The translations under genes and the position numbers were made by a program. Positions 23,787 through 36,660 of a DNA stretch of 64,000 bases are shown piece after piece. The notes beneath the pieces are model-generated. The model had not been told where the DNA came from. It saw only the letters and a list, made by a program, of their open reading frames with translations, and did not search any database. Within the stretch, counting starts at the first letter, position 1, and each line of letters opens with the position of its first letter. The stretch covers positions 15,658,363 to 15,722,362 of the forward strand of contig CM040449.1 in the NCBI GenBank assembly GCA_022749755.1, in the 5' to 3' direction. Origin of the DNA: Azadirachta indica. Its lineage: Eukaryota > Streptophyta > Magnoliopsida > Sapindales > Meliaceae.

Positions 23787-24373
23787 AGTGGGCTAATTCT
23801 ATTTCTAGGTAATTTTAATTGTCATGTAAGGAGGTGATTCAACACAAAACATAGATATTTGTACTTCTTAGTCTATTCATTAAGTTAAAATTGAATTTCC
23901 ATTGTTCTATTTTGTATTTGCATTGTAAGTTTATGAGGATTTAATGTTGAAAAGTATTACACATATTCAGCAGCAATTTTCTAACAAGTTAGCAGCTTGA
24001 GAATTATGTTTAACTTGGTTTTAAGAATTATGTTGGTTAAGTTTATTTTATTTGGATTGGGATGATGAAAAATTATATACTATGTTGGCAATTATGTTTC
24101 TTAGGATGATGATGTTTGATGAGAATGAAGTGACAAGTATGTTTGTATATTTGTAAAAGATATTTGGGATTTGATACAATGTATATTATGTTGGCAAAGA
24201 TAATCTGTATTATAAATTCATGATACATTCTTATCATAGCGTCATGACAAACTATTTTTGTCACGAAACGACAATATGCAAAAATTGTCAAGTAAGAATG
24301 AATAGACTTTAGTTGATTAATGAACTCAGTCATAGAGTGCTATTCTTAATAGATATGATTTATAATCTATGAC

Positions 24374-24389
24374 CAATTTTGTAGTAGTG
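24374..24389 (-). repeat. 3' terminal inverted repeat of CACTA copy 1
   Basis: CAATTTTGTAGTAGTG ends here. Its reverse complement begins CACTACTACAAAA, the CACTA-family terminus, matching 57378-57390 in 12 of 13 bases. Inside it are GTGACAAA-type subterminal motifs, also present in copy 2. Confidence 0.85.
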
Positions 24390-25099
24390 TAAGATTTGAA
24401 ATTCCTTTTTTTAGATTAGATGTGATCAACTTTTATTCTACAATGGATCAGATAGAATTGAAAAAATTTCAATTCGCTAAATGATGAATCATATATAAAT
24501 TTGGTTAAATTCACCCAATCTAATCTATGAAATAGCTTTATTATAAGAGGAGAAGTCCAACCTTGACTTAGTAAAAGGTGACTTGGTCCATTTTGTTAGC
24601 AAATGGCAAGTGATGCCACATTTAGTGAGAGTGGAAAACGTCTACCTGAATTGAAATGTATAACCATCACTTTTGACTTGGTCAATATAAATGTGACAAC
24701 TTGCATGCTAAATAAATGTGTGATACTAATCAAGTCCTTATAATTGTAAATAACAGCTTGTAGAGAGTTTATTTAAGCATCCATAATGTATGTGCATTAA
24801 GTGAAGAATGAGTCTTCAAAACATTAAATATTCATTTCTTTATTCAGTGATAAGAAAAACTGAAATTTGATCTCTATGTAAAATATTTTTGTGTTATGCT
24901 TAATTTTTTTTTTTTTTAATTTATGCTAAAACCTATGTATGTTGGTGTACATAAGCTCATTTGTAGAATATGAAAATTGATACTACATTAATGCTTAGTG
25001 CATTGCAAGGTTACTGTATAAAAAGACCTCTAAGTTAATATGCAATCCCAATTTACTTGGTGATATCCTAAAATTTTCTTTCTTGTACATTTTTTATTT
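24390..25099. other. AT-rich stretch without a gene, possible old 5' LTR
   Basis: No coding signal was found. Features such as GAGAGTTTATTTAAGCATCC (24775-24794) and AGTGAAGAATGAGTCTTC before a gag-like region resemble the U3/R part of an LTR, but I found no matching second LTR. Confidence 0.35.
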
Positions 25100-26570
25100 T
25101 AGACAATAGATTACTTGATAAATTGAAACAATTGCTTAAGTATTTTAAAAATATCATTGTTGTCATAACATATAGCAAGAACACATTGGTGGTGCAAGAA
25201 GAATTCAATACCATCGAGCTAGTGATGCTTTTCATCAGCAACTCAAAGAGTTTCCCTCAAATTTGGCAACTAGTTAAATTTAATAATGGAATAGATAGCA
25301 TCTTTTGCAAGAGTGCTAAAGGTAAGCTTAGTGAAATTGCTCAAGTAAACATTGTGTAACACTTATCCAAATTTAGAGGTTGGTTTTCAGGAAATCAAGG
25401 TGTAACAACTAAAATGTTTTGTAGTGCACCAAATACTAAAGCGTAGGAGAACTTATTATGGGATATAAAGCAATATTTTAATATTATTAAGGTGCCAAAT
25501 TTAAACCAAGTTTTCATCACCAACATGTATCTAATATGAGATGTAAAACTTTGTTGCATGTTTGATTGGTAGAAGATGCCAACACACCCCATCTAACCAC
25601 TAAGACACATGACTTACAACAATGAGCTAAAGAGTCAATTTCTACATAGAAATATTGGGCAAGTCAACACATCCAAAAGAATCTTAAACAAACAAGCATT
25701 GCGCAAGAATATGTTATAGCATTTAGTTCTTTGATGTAGGACATCAAATGTTAAATAGAGACACACTCATTCATTTCATGTCGAGATTACAACCATAGGC
25801 ACAAATGAAATTGCATTGACAATCAATCATAGATTTACTTATTACGTACAATAACAATAATGGATGGTTTAATGGACTATCAACTTAAGACTACTTCCTC
25901 AACCAACCCACAAACTCTTCCCAAGAAAACATAAGTTAGACCTTTGAAAAGTTGTCATTGCAAAATGAAAGGTAAATTAAACAAGAGTAAGCCATAGAAT
26001 CTGCAAGAAGAGAGTTTAGGGTGCTTCATTTGCAGTGGACCATATTAGGTAAGAGATTACCCAAAGCGAGAAAAGTTCACTGCCTTACTGATTAAGGGGA
26101 GTCTCAAAAGCTTAAGCAAAAACAAAAAGCATGCAATCAATCCGTTGCAATAAAAATGCAATGTGCTAAGGTATATTAACACCAGTAAAGACCCATGTAC
26201 ACAACAATGCCTGTCAATAGAAAGAAGACAGGGGCATTGGTAGAACAGGTTCTACAAATAACTTTTTGGCAATAAAAGAAGTGCACTACTTGAGAGTGCA
26301 AGCTTAGTGGATGTTAGAAGCTATTTCAGCCATTAATTTGATAAAGACGTACATCAAAGGGTTATCGAAAATGTCTTGAAAGTAAGAGCTTGGTAGTGAC
26401 CAACTCATTTATTTTAGTATCTCTTATGGATTTCATTCTAATTTTAGGTCTAGGTTTTTTCATTCAAAGTATGACATACATTATCTACGAGGAATATTCA
26501 TCACAAGGGTATATGCACTAAAGATAGTGCATTCTGAGATTTCTTACTATAAAAGGTTAGATTCATCGCC
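25100..26570 (+). pseudogene. gag-protease pseudogene of a Ty3/gypsy element (likely chromovirus type)
   Basis: Near 25440-25500 a frame with one stop reads ENLLWDIKQYFNIIKVPN, matching gag (AKELENFLWDMEQYF). Around 25600-25660 lies NNELKSQFLHRNIG (family LKxQFLPxN). At about 26030 there is CFICSGPY..RDYPKREK, matching the CxxCxGPHxxRDCPKREKL zinc knuckle, with H and C replaced by Y. Then GSTNNFLAIKEVHYLRV corresponds to the protease (DTGATHNFVxxxEAxxLGL), with D-T-G replaced. SLMDFILILGLGF (about 26420) fits the MDDFDVILGMDF segment. No clear RT was found downstream. The copy is dead. Confidence 0.7.
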
Positions 26571-28455
26571 CTATTATATACTATAACAACTATGGGTTGA
26601 AAATAAAGGTTAAGGAGGAATAATATGAATTATGCATGTTGTGCTTGTAGAGATTAAAAGGGACTAGGCCAAGAAAATGCTAAATTTAGTCATGTGGATG
26701 AGCTTGTATGTGGAATATAGGCAAAACTCCTTGATATAATAAGATATATTCAATAACTTCCCACCACACTCTCTAAGCAATGCTCATGTGCAGGATCCTT
26801 TCCTAAAGGCACTTTCTAAACCATCAAAATTGAAAAAGTGTGAGTGGACGAGAAGTGATATAATAGGTATAAATCACTCAAAAATAACCCTTGACAAAGT
26901 GGTTGTTTAAAAAGTCATATGGTTTTTATTATCGACATTATGTAGTGTAATATTAGTAGTTTATAAAAGAACTCTCACAAATTGAAAAAGTAACAAAGTT
27001 TTATCAAAGAAGTGCAACGAAAATTTTGTAATTGAAAACAAATGTTCCTATGATACTATTGCAAAATTAAGAATAAGGTATGGAAGATCAGGGCTACTTT
27101 AGATGGATGTGGTCTATTCATTGCATCGTTATTTCTTTGCAAAAAAGGTTAACAAGGAGGCAATCAAACATACGTACAAGATTACAATAGGTCATAAATT
27201 CTTTTTGTGTTGTAATTTGTAAAATCATGGGGAGAAATGTATACAGCTGACCATTTGAGGGTTAAACAAACAATGATGTTCTAGGAATGCTTATGAAGCC
27301 AGCATAATGTCATTAAGACAAATGTTAAAGCTTGTCCATGGTACTAAAGAGAAATTTAGGGGAGAATAAAATCACTCACAAGCTAGATGACCGAAGTAAG
27401 GTTATAGTGGGCTACTTGGGAAAGCAAGCTAGAGAACATTAGACTCTTCTGGTAGGAATGATTTTTATGCCCTAGGATCCTGAGGTTGCCCACGCTAATT
27501 CATAAGCCTTCCAAGAAGAGAGAATGTAGTAGCACATGACTAAGGAGCTTTAGGATGCTCAATCAAGGTTTTACTTACATATGTAGGTTAGGGCATTCAC
27601 AATGAAAATATGCATAATGATAGCACAATATTTAGAGACAATGGCAAATTACACCATTAGAAAGAGTAGAATATGTATTCCTAAATTAATGCGCACAGGT
27701 AAACTTGGTAAATGTAAATATGACAAATTACAAGGAATAAGAGCTTATAAAAAATGTTTCCTTTAATTTTTTTAATAATTAAATATCAAATTATTATTAA
27801 AAAAAAAAAAAGAAAAAACTTAAAAATATTTTCGAATATGATTTTATTTAATTCATTGTTTAAATTTTTTTAATAATACTACTATCCTTTTAAATTTTTT
27901 TGTGAAATAATAAATTAAATTAAATTTATTTACACCTTGGTATATTGTGAAAATATTAAAATCAAAACTAAATTGTTATAATTAAATAAAGTGCATGTTA
28001 CTTTATTATTTGTAAAAATTTAGGTATACAATTAATAACAATCTAACATTTCAATTCACGAAAATAAAAGTTGAAATATGCATGTCTATTTGCTCAAACT
28101 TTAGGGGCATATATTTGTCCCCTAACATCATATGGGTATTTATTTGTTAGCCCACACGTTAGCGGTGTTTGTTAATATTCTTGAAAAATAATATTAAATG
28201 TTAAATTTATAATAAGAAATATTTTCACATACATCTTTAGAAAATTACACCAACCTAAAAAGTTTGGAAAAATTTACAAATGCCTCATCTACTATAGTGA
28301 CTCCATTTTGTTTACCGTCAATTGACCATTAAAAAAAGGGGTGATATTGTAAAATTATACTAAATTTAGTCTTTTATATATTTTTCAAGTTTTATCCACA
28401 TATATTTATATATTTTTTTAATTGTGATTACAAATCAAACATTCTAAAAAATTAA
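26571..28455. other. retroelement debris then AT-rich DNA, no gene seen
   Basis: From 26571 to about 27560 there are short open pieces with retroelement flavour (for example LDDRSKVIVGYLGKQARE near 27382), but none that I can assign to a named domain. From 27740 to 28450 the DNA is very AT-rich with A/T runs and no coding signal. Confidence 0.4.
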
Positions 28456-28692
28456 AATCTAAAAAAAATTAATTCCACAAAATATAAAGGAGCTGCCGCC
28501 AGAAAACAAATAGACTGGCTTGAATTCGAACAAAGGGATGTGTTACGACCATCTGTTATCGCTTCCATACCTAAAAAGTACTTAGAAAAGCACAAAGCCC
28601 AAATTGTGAGTCCATGGTGTGTGTGGGAGCAAGCTAATCCTAGTATGAATACCAAGGAACATAATATTTTAATGATGAATTGCAATTATTAA
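28456..28692 (+). other. unidentified 78-codon open stretch with coding-like composition
   Basis: The frame is open from a stop at 28453 to TAA at 28690-28692, without an early ATG. It reads KGAAARKQIDWLEFEQRDVL, then SIPKKYLEKHKAQIVSPWC and VWEQANPSMNTKEHN. The balanced amino-acid mix, with W, C and charged residues, differs from the AT-rich surroundings, whose chance frames are K/N/I/F/L-rich. I do not recognise the family. It could be an exon of a gene or transposon. No flanking splice sites were established. Confidence 0.35.
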
Positions 28693-29681
28693 GGAATCAG
28701 ATCTATATTGAAGAGACTCGCTCGTAGCAGTATTCAATATGACTAACTGCACTTGACAAACTAAGGTTGTGGTCAAGGTGGTTTTGCCCTATGTAATACC
28801 ATTCTAATATAAGTTAAACTCCTTAAGACAAGTCTTTATCTATGGACAAAATTAGTATAGTTTAATCCTATTTGAAAAGGTGTGAAAGGATTTATACTTG
28901 CAATAAAACATATATTTTAATTATTCTTAATTAGAATAAAAAACTTATCTTAACTAATTTTAATTAAAAAGGGAATTTAAATACTCGTACTTGTAATAAT
29001 TCTTTACTTGCAATAAAATGCCTTTCTAGTTAATCCTAATTAGCATAAAATATTTATTTTTATTAATACTAGATTTAATTAATTAAAATAAGGGTTGCTA
29101 AAATGGACTCCAAAGTTGTTTTGATCTTTTTGTCTTCTATATGCATTAACCTAATCATATAATGCACCCTTTGGGCGCAACTTGTGCCCTAAAAGAGTGA
29201 CTTCAGACCACCTGTGCTTTTGTATACATTACATGGCAAAAAGATCGTTGGCATAGCAAACAAATCTTGGATATTAGCTGTTACGTAGCAACTCTTCAAT
29301 ATCCATCAACAGCCAAAATTTGTTTTCTCCGTTATTGAGTTTACCCTTCTTATTCTAAAATATCCAACAAATAAGGTTGAACTTTTTGAATTTTCAAACT
29401 TTAAAATACCATGTTTTTCTCTTTTCTTTCAAAAATTACGTTAAATTAAGTTCTTTCTATTTCAAGAACTTTACCTTTTTGTCTTTCCTTCTTCGCATAA
29501 TCGGTGTGGTCCCTTATATTTCCTTAATTGCTTTTATACGTTGCTTTCTTGAGTTCAAAACAAAGTTCTCTCATGTTTCTTTCTACCTCACAACTCTCGA
29601 TCAGGTAATCTATCATCATTTCTCTCTACTCTTGGAGGTTTTCCATTGTCTTTGTCCTTCCATTTGTTGTATTATGATATA
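28693..29681. other. intergenic stretch, no gene seen
   Basis: It is AT-rich. A segment at 28860-29000 (TTATACTTGCAATAAAACAT and similar) loosely resembles 42740-42830, which suggests an old dispersed repeat. The 101-codon frame at 29377-29682 is F/L-rich low-complexity translation and is not supported as a gene. Confidence 0.4.
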
Positions 29682-32600
29682 ATGGCAACCTCTTGTTTGA
29701 TTATTGGAGTTCTTGACCATCTTTTTCATATGGAGGATGGATTTGTGGGTAAATTGGCTTTGAAAGTAAAATCCATTCCAGTGGAATCTTTGCCCGAATT
29801 AACTTTTGATGGAGTACATTTTATTAAACTGAGTAGTATTTCTTAGCTTCGTATTGTCCTTAATGAATTTAGACCTAATCCAATACAATTTTGTTTAACA
29901 TCAGCTTAAAGCAGGGTTGGAGTGAATAGGTGGCTATGGAATTGGAGAATGCCACCATCAGAGACATTCTTTCTTACATGGACATACTATTCAAATCTTT
30001 CCTTCGCTATCTTTATCTATGGGAAAGGATTGGTCTTTGCTATACCTAGTAATTCGTTGGAGCATTGATACTCACACCTTTGTAATATTGTAGGGAGAAT
30101 TTAACCCGACTCTTAAGGATGTGTCTGCTATCTTGGGTTTGCTTGTTATAGGAGATGAAAAACCTTAGAATATTTAATTGTCAGCTACAAAAAAATGAGT
30201 GGAGAATGCTCTTGTGATTACCTTTTCAAGTAGTCAATGTTCTATATGTCCTCCTTATCAAGACTACACTAAGCATTTTTAGGGTTCTATTGTTGACAAG
30301 GTATTTGTTCTTAGTGAAAGGTATAACTTAGGCCATAGTTTGGAGGTCGTGATTGCTTTATAGTTGAGTCATTTCTTTTTAAGGAACAATTTAGTCGATG
30401 CTATCCATAAACAAACCTTCCCTTTAGCCATACAATTAGCTTATGGTCATTGCTTTCCTTTGGTTGCTCTGTGTTTAGGTATACTTTACCACCAACTTGA
30501 TTTAATTCATCTAGATAAAGTCAAGGGTGTTGGCCATTGCACTGTTGATTCTACTATTGATGCACACTTCTTTCAGGTATTTCTTTTGGAACATTTTTTG
30601 CGTTATACTTATCCTCCATTTAATGCTGCCTTTATAAGAAAAGACACTTTTTGCTCATCTTTACCTTTCTCTAAAGATGTATTGCCCTTCAAATTTTCAT
30701 TGTGCATGCATTGGTATAGCAATGTCCTTATCGCAATGATTTATTCGACCATATTGATGATAAGGATGTTTTCTCTTTTCATCCACATCAAATGTTATTT
30801 GATTCTTTCTACTTCCCCAAATTTATCGAAGTGTTTCATTTGAATGGTATTCGCCAAGTCCATATACAGTTTAATAATGGTTATCTATGCTATGGCACCT
30901 ATTTTGTGATTTTTTGGCCAAGCTAGCTCCTATGCATTGATGCCCATGGTGCTACCTCTATATTATCTTACTAGCCTCATCGAGTTTAGATGCAATTATA
31001 TCTGGACATGATACCTCCTTAGTCCATACCTTCAACTTTGTTTCTTGAGAAGGCTATTGATCATTTTACCATATCCAAGGTTGCTAATCACCCTAATTGC
31101 ATTCTAAGGATGTTACAGTTGCTGGTGTTGATATGTATGGCATGTATACCACTCTATACTACCAATGTTGAATGCGTATGCTTTTGTCCCCTGTTGAGTA
31201 TGCTACGGGTCATCCAGAAGATTTAGTAGACTTGGATTATCAAATTCTACATGGTGGTTTGAAAGCCAGCTCTACCTCTATCATCTAAAATGCAAGAAAG
31301 CAAAAAATTCTTTTTATTGAGCTTTAATCTGACTATTGTATCATAATCAGGTTATCGCCCAGTGCGCACTTAGACAAGTAAAAGCTCCTCTAATGGCTTC
31401 TTCCCTGGCTGCTTCTAAAGTCCTACCGCTTCTTTCGATTTTAAAAGTTTTTCGAGAATTCCTAGAAGTAGAAGTTCATTGATTACTCATAAATCTACTT
31501 CTACTAGAAAATCCAAAAGTCTACCAAGGTTCCAACTTTAAAACCAAATCCTCCTAAATAAAAGACTGCTCTTTTTAAGCCATCTCTCCCTATTCCATTA
31601 AGAAGGAGTTCTTGTCACAAGCCTGTCAAGCAACCTGAGGTGATAAGTAAGCCTATGGTAGTTTCCTCGAGTAGCTCTTTTTCTTCCTCTGAGAATTAGG
31701 TTCTTCAAGCAAGTCTTCTACTAATGGTGAAAGTAATGAATCTGTTTTGGCAACTGCACGAGGTGGCTTCTCTTTACTTTTCTTAGTTTATTTAGTTCTT
31801 GTCATATACATCATCTCCTAATCTGCCTTTTCCCTTTCCACTTTACTATTTTTGTGAAGGATGTCCTATAGGCTACTCTTCCTAGTGAGAAAGCTTTGTA
31901 AGGTTAAAGGAGAAAGACTAGCCCTCATTCTCCTCTTATACCAAGAAGTTGTTTTCCAAAGCTCTAAAGGGCAGTTCTTTAGTTAACGATGGTGATGGCA
32001 ATAGTGATGGAGGATCTCCCCCTATTTCTTTGAGCCGAGGTTGGTTATTATGTTGCACCTCTCTCTTGGCTTTTCTTATTGCTTTTGTCATTATTTAAAT
32101 TTTCAAAATCATGGATGTATTTTTTTGTTTAAGAGTTAGTCCTAATCTTACTACTTATAACATGAGCCCAGATCTTGTTTAGCAATCTTTTCTTTTGCCT
32201 TCACCTACCCCAGGTATACTATACGCCTTTTACATAGCACGATTACCTTCTACTAGTGGCTCCTTTTGTTAACGTATTTCCATTTTTCATTTTCCTTTTG
32301 TAGCCTCTAGTTCTCGTCTATCAAGGTCAACTCATGAGGATATCCTTTCATTTTAGGAAAAGCTGTCCTTGAGTAATGTGGAGCCTATTCTTTTAGAGGT
32401 GCTGCATTCGCTGAGTAGCAATAGGCTATCTTTCTTGGGCATTTCCATCCCTACTAAGTCGATTTAACACATGCGAGCTTTCCTTGAAAAGGTCCTAGAC
32501 TTTACAGTTGACTGTCAATGTTCCACCTTTCTGAAAAACTCATTCATTTATATAATCACTTTAGTTTTTTATAGGATCTCACAAGTAGACTACAAAGATG

Positions 32601-32880
32601 TCACTTTGGACATGTTGCTAGTATGGAGGAATGCTTGTCTTGATATGCAGTAAGTGGGGTTCATTGTGAAGCCTCTTATGGACTTTGTTATGAATCTTGC
32701 TCGTATTGTTTTTTGTAGGCTCTGTTGATTAGTGGTTGATCCTACCTTTGATGATGAATTAGATAAAGCTTATCATGACTTGGCAGAGGCTCAAGCTCTC
32801 TTAGAGAGGTTGAAGAAATTGCAAGCAAGTGCTAATTACTTTTCTAATGATTGTAGACATATGTAAAGGAGTTTAAAAAA
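29682..32880 (+). pseudogene. plant-mobile-domain (PMD, aminotransferase-like) plus coiled-coil pseudogene
   Basis: An ATG at 29682 opens a frame that stops at 29844. Further pieces match the PMD found in plant transposable elements and a few host genes: EFNPTLKDVSAILGL (about 30100; family EFTPTLxDVAxLLGLP), then in frame 30364-30843 AIQLAYGHCFPLVALCLGIL, LYHQLDLIHLDKVKGVG and FFQVFLLEHFLRYT. Near 32755-32830 lies LDKAYHDLAEAQALLERLKK, a coiled-coil heptad segment usual at the C-terminus of such proteins. S/T/P/K-rich DNA lies between. Many stops show it is broken. It most likely came from a transposable element (MULE or Tat-type antisense ORF) rather than a MAIN-like host gene. Confidence 0.7.
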
Positions 32881-33479
32881 GTGAAGGGCACTCCTTGATT
32901 GTTTGGCTTCCTTACTACCTGTTAATGTGGCTGTATAGGACTGCTAATGAATACTTTGATGATTTTAAGATCTTTATGCTTTCTCCTTCTTATAAGGGAA
33001 CTTGTTGCAAAATAAACTTGATATGCTTTGTTAGTAGCTAGAGATTTAAGAAATGATATATTGACTATCCTGGCCTGCTTTCCTGCTATTACTATGCGTA
33101 TGTTTGTGTTTATATGCATGTAATAAATGAGATATAGACTATATTCATCTTAACGTCTAGTCACCTTTTCATGCATAAGTGTGAAAGTAGTGCATGATTT
33201 AATGACAAAGATTCTAACTACTTTAGTAGCACAATAATTATATAGAGAATATATTTTGAAATTTCTTGACTCTATTATAGATTTGAAATGAAATTTAGCA
33301 ATATGCACCCAAACTTGTATAGCCCCTTTTCTCCTCGTCTCTTTATTGGGTTCGACAAACTGATTATTATCACTTTACTGCTTGTACGACTCTATATATT
33401 TGCAATTCGCTAAGTCAATACAGTATACTTACTCTTTTTATGAAAGGATGTTATTTTACATTATATTTTACATGTTTTT
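32881..33479. other. intergenic stretch, no gene seen
   Basis: It may contain the 3' tail of the PMD-type unit. No coding motif, RNA gene or terminal repeat was recognised. Confidence 0.35.
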
Positions 33480-36400
33480 TATATTGTTTATATTTTATTT
33501 AAATAGTAAGAAGAGGTAAGAAGCAACCATAACCAAACAAGGTAGCCAAAAATTTTGTAGCAAAGAAGACTCTATCAAAGAACACAATAACAAAAATTTC
33601 AAAAAGAAAGAATTCTGTAGCAAAGATCCCAGTTAAGAATATTACAATTACCACTCTAAGAAGATTTCCAAGATTTTGGTTTAAGTCAGTAAACAATTTT
33701 TCAATTAGAATTTTTTATCAACAAAATTCCAATCCAATAATGAACACACAGACAAAATTTTTGGCCACCAATGTAAAAAGCTATACTAAAATATGTGATC
33801 ATACCATAGCCTGCATCACATGATTATGACCAAGACATTGGTCAGGAGGAATAAAAGGCAAAAAGGATAGAACTAGCAAATAAAGCAAACCCAACAAAAA
33901 AGGTAGAACAAAGCAAAGAAGGCAGACCATATTTCATGTTGGTTGCTTAAAGGTAGAACAAAGCTTGTTGTAAGGAGGATAACCAGGAATAATGCCAAGA
34001 GGAAAAACTCAAAGAACTTGGTTATGTTTGACCTGGTTGTTAAAAGCCGTTTGCACAAAAACATCAAAGTCAAACATGATAAAGATACATTTGGTAACAG
34101 TTAGGTAACTTAATGTTGAATACTGATTATAATCAAGCAACCAACATGAAATGGTTGTGCAACTTTTGCTTTGAACTTTGGATCAAGTTAAACTTTTAAA
34201 TTCGTGAGCAAACAATGCATTATAAATGTTACTATACTATATCATTGTTGTAAATAGCTAAAATTATGTTCATTTATCATCACAGACACTTTCAAGATAA
34301 GATTATTGATGATGCACTTGGCTTTCCAATTTGCTTTACTAATCCCACCAAAACCATCTAACTGTGGTCGCACTCATAGCGCCAAAAGTCATAATGACCG
34401 ATCTCGTTACATTTCTAAAAGTCTAGCCAATGTACAACCAAGTCAAGTTACATTGATGCCTTATAACTTGGGTATGATGCCTCTTTAATCTTACTAAATT
34501 CAGATGTTTTTGTGTTATATCAATGAGCTGTTGATGGTCCATTGTGTTGTTTTTTCAGTAATCACTGGGTATTGTTGGCAGTCAATTCATTAGGTGTAAC
34601 ACCTCAAATTTTATCTCAACAAAACAAAATTTAGGGTGCAACTTAACTTCAAATACATCAAACTTAGCATTACAAATAATATTAAACCTCCAAATACAAT
34701 ATAAAATCTCAAAATATAATAAACTTTTATTGACAACTTAAACTAAATTAAAGGTTCAAAGCTAAATATTCCTTAGTACAAACATTCCAGACTCTAAAAT
34801 AGTCAAGCTCTAAACCTCTACCAATCATTTATTCATACCTTAATCTGCAAAATAATGATGATGAGGGGTGAGCGCCTACTCGATGAGTAAATTTATGCAA
34901 AAAATTGTAAACAAATAGCAGAGAACATAGTCATAAAACATTAATTTTAAGAACAATAATATTATAACTAGATAAACAAATTCTTATTTTGATAGAAACA
35001 TTCAATAATACGTAAGCATGAACATCACATTTAATAAACTACCAATACATTTAACAATATATTTATCTCGTTTTTCATAGTATCACAAGTATTTCGGTGT
35101 CTCATTTATAACAATTCAGTACATTCGTACCTCAGAATCCGGTCATTAACAGTCAATAAGTGCAGAAACAGTAACTCAGCTAGCCAATCGACAATAATAA
35201 CAGAAACAATTGTTATAGACAATGAGCCAAAACATTAATACTAAATATGACTTTTCATATACAATAGATTCAATAACATTTATGTCACATATTCAATTAA
35301 GTAATGCATTCAACGATTTATATGAAAAGTACAACTAATAATAATTTTTAAAACTAGTGTATGAAAAAAATATATTTGTAGCTACCTAAGAAAGAAAATG
35401 TTGATAAGAAAATAATACACTTTATATTTAGTAATTAAACAACTTAAGTACTAGTAAAATAATTTTTCTTTATACTATATTTAAAAATAAATATTAAAAA
35501 ACACTAATAAGATTAGAAAAAATACAATTTTTATTTTAGGAGACTAATTAACATAAATCATGGTTTATTTTGCTTAAAACCATGAAAATGATACAAACTT
35601 AGAAAGTTTAAAATTTACTTTACAGAAAAATTTACTTGAAACAAATGCATGAAAAAAACATTTCTTATAAACATGTTCATGCTTACAATTATCATTAATA
35701 GTTTTAAGTATTTGATTACAATATATTATGTATAAATCTACTTACCTCAAAATAATGACAAGTCAATAAAATTCCTCTATGCTCAACAATAAGTCACCCA
35801 CTTCCCAGATTAGCTACGCTTCTAGGGATTTTTTTCTACCAAACCTTGAAAGGATGTAAAATTTAGAGAAAAAACTTTTTAAAGAGTATTTAGTGAATTT
35901 GTAAAGTGAAACTTGTGGTGTAAAATGAGATCCTTGCACCATTTACAACCAAAAATTGGCTTTAAAATTCAAAAAGTGATAACCCAAAATTTAACTTTAA
36001 AAACCAAATAAGCTAATCAAAACCAATCCTAATTTCAAAATCTAAAATTCAACTTTAAAAATCAAATAAACTAATCTATCAAAACTATAACTATAAATTT
36101 CAAAATCCAAATTTGAATTCCTAAATTAAAATTATTATCCATCTTATTCAATTGCAATTAAATCTTAATTTCAAATTTGAAAACTAATTAATCTATTTTC
36201 CTTCCATTCCTATATAAGAGCATTGCATTACATTAGGTGGCAAATCATCCAATGGTATACAAGACATTATAACTATATATAATTTTTAAATTTTGACCTT
36301 ATTTTGCATTAATTGGTTATATCTATGGTCATATTTTATGTTACAAGTATTATGACTAATTAGTGTTATTTTTGAACCAAAAAATATCAAAAAAACTGAA

Positions 36401-36660
36401 TCTATAATGGATTAAAGTCAAGGTAAACAAATAAAACCTATAGTATTTTGATCAGTGTATTGATTGTTATGCAAACTATAGTGTCTCAAGCAACCTGATA
36501 TTGTTAAATATGGGTATTTTATGATGAAGTACATGCAAGAGATTGTGAGGGATGTTAACATCCTGAAAGATAATGTGAGTTTTAGCTTCTGTATTGAGTT
36601 GGTATTTTAGTGTTTGAAAAATAATAAATTTCTTACATATAATTAAATAACATATTTCAT
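33480..36660 (+). pseudogene. Ulp1-like (C48) protease pseudogene split by a solo LTR
   Basis: A lysine-rich region (AKKTLSKNTITKISKRKNS near 33560) precedes FALLIPPKPSNCGRTHS and VQPSQVTLMPYNLG in frame 34306-34488. NHWVLLAVNSL (about 34559-34590) fits the Ulp1 PYNxxxHWxLxVxD block and keeps the catalytic-type H-W. The frame is then cut by the LTR at 34595. At about 36490-36575 lies QPDIVKYGYFMMKYMQEIV, matching the Cys block (QxxxxxCGYYVMxxMxxI), but TAT replaces the cysteine codon, so the active-site Cys is lost. It is probably a remnant of a CACTA or MULE transposon; I saw no termini for it. Confidence 0.7.
34595..36232 (+). mobile_element. solo LTR (1638 bp) with 5-bp target duplication
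   Basis: It begins TGTAACACCTC, a very common plant LTR start, and ends CATTACA. It is flanked on both sides by TTAGG (34590-34594 and 36233-36237), a perfect target duplication. Joining the flanks restores continuous sequence after NHWVLLAVNSL. No internal retroelement genes lie inside it. A TATATAAG box occurs near its 3' end. It is a different family from the Tat LTRs in this window. Solo LTRs form by recombination between the two LTRs of an element. Confidence 0.88.

Larger units (their letters stand above)
12139..24389 (+). mobile_element. CACTA (En/Spm) DNA transposon copy 1, 5' end missing
   Basis: It contains, in order, a Transpos_assoc domain, Transposase_21 (TNP2), DUF4218, DUF4216, a second ORF region and an Ulp1-type C48 protease. 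This is the normal gene set of plant CACTA elements. The 3' terminus is TTTTGTAGTAGTG, ending at 24389, whose reverse complement CACTACTACAAAA matches the 5' terminus of copy 2 at 57378. Homology with copy 2 begins at 12139, so the true 5' end is absent. At least two LTR-like repeats (16352-18555 and about 19690-21120) are nested inside. All ORFs are broken. Confidence 0.9.

Noticed and set aside
29377..29682. 101-codon F/L-rich frame before the PMD relic
   Set aside because: Composition is that of T-rich DNA; the PMD homology starts later, in another frame.
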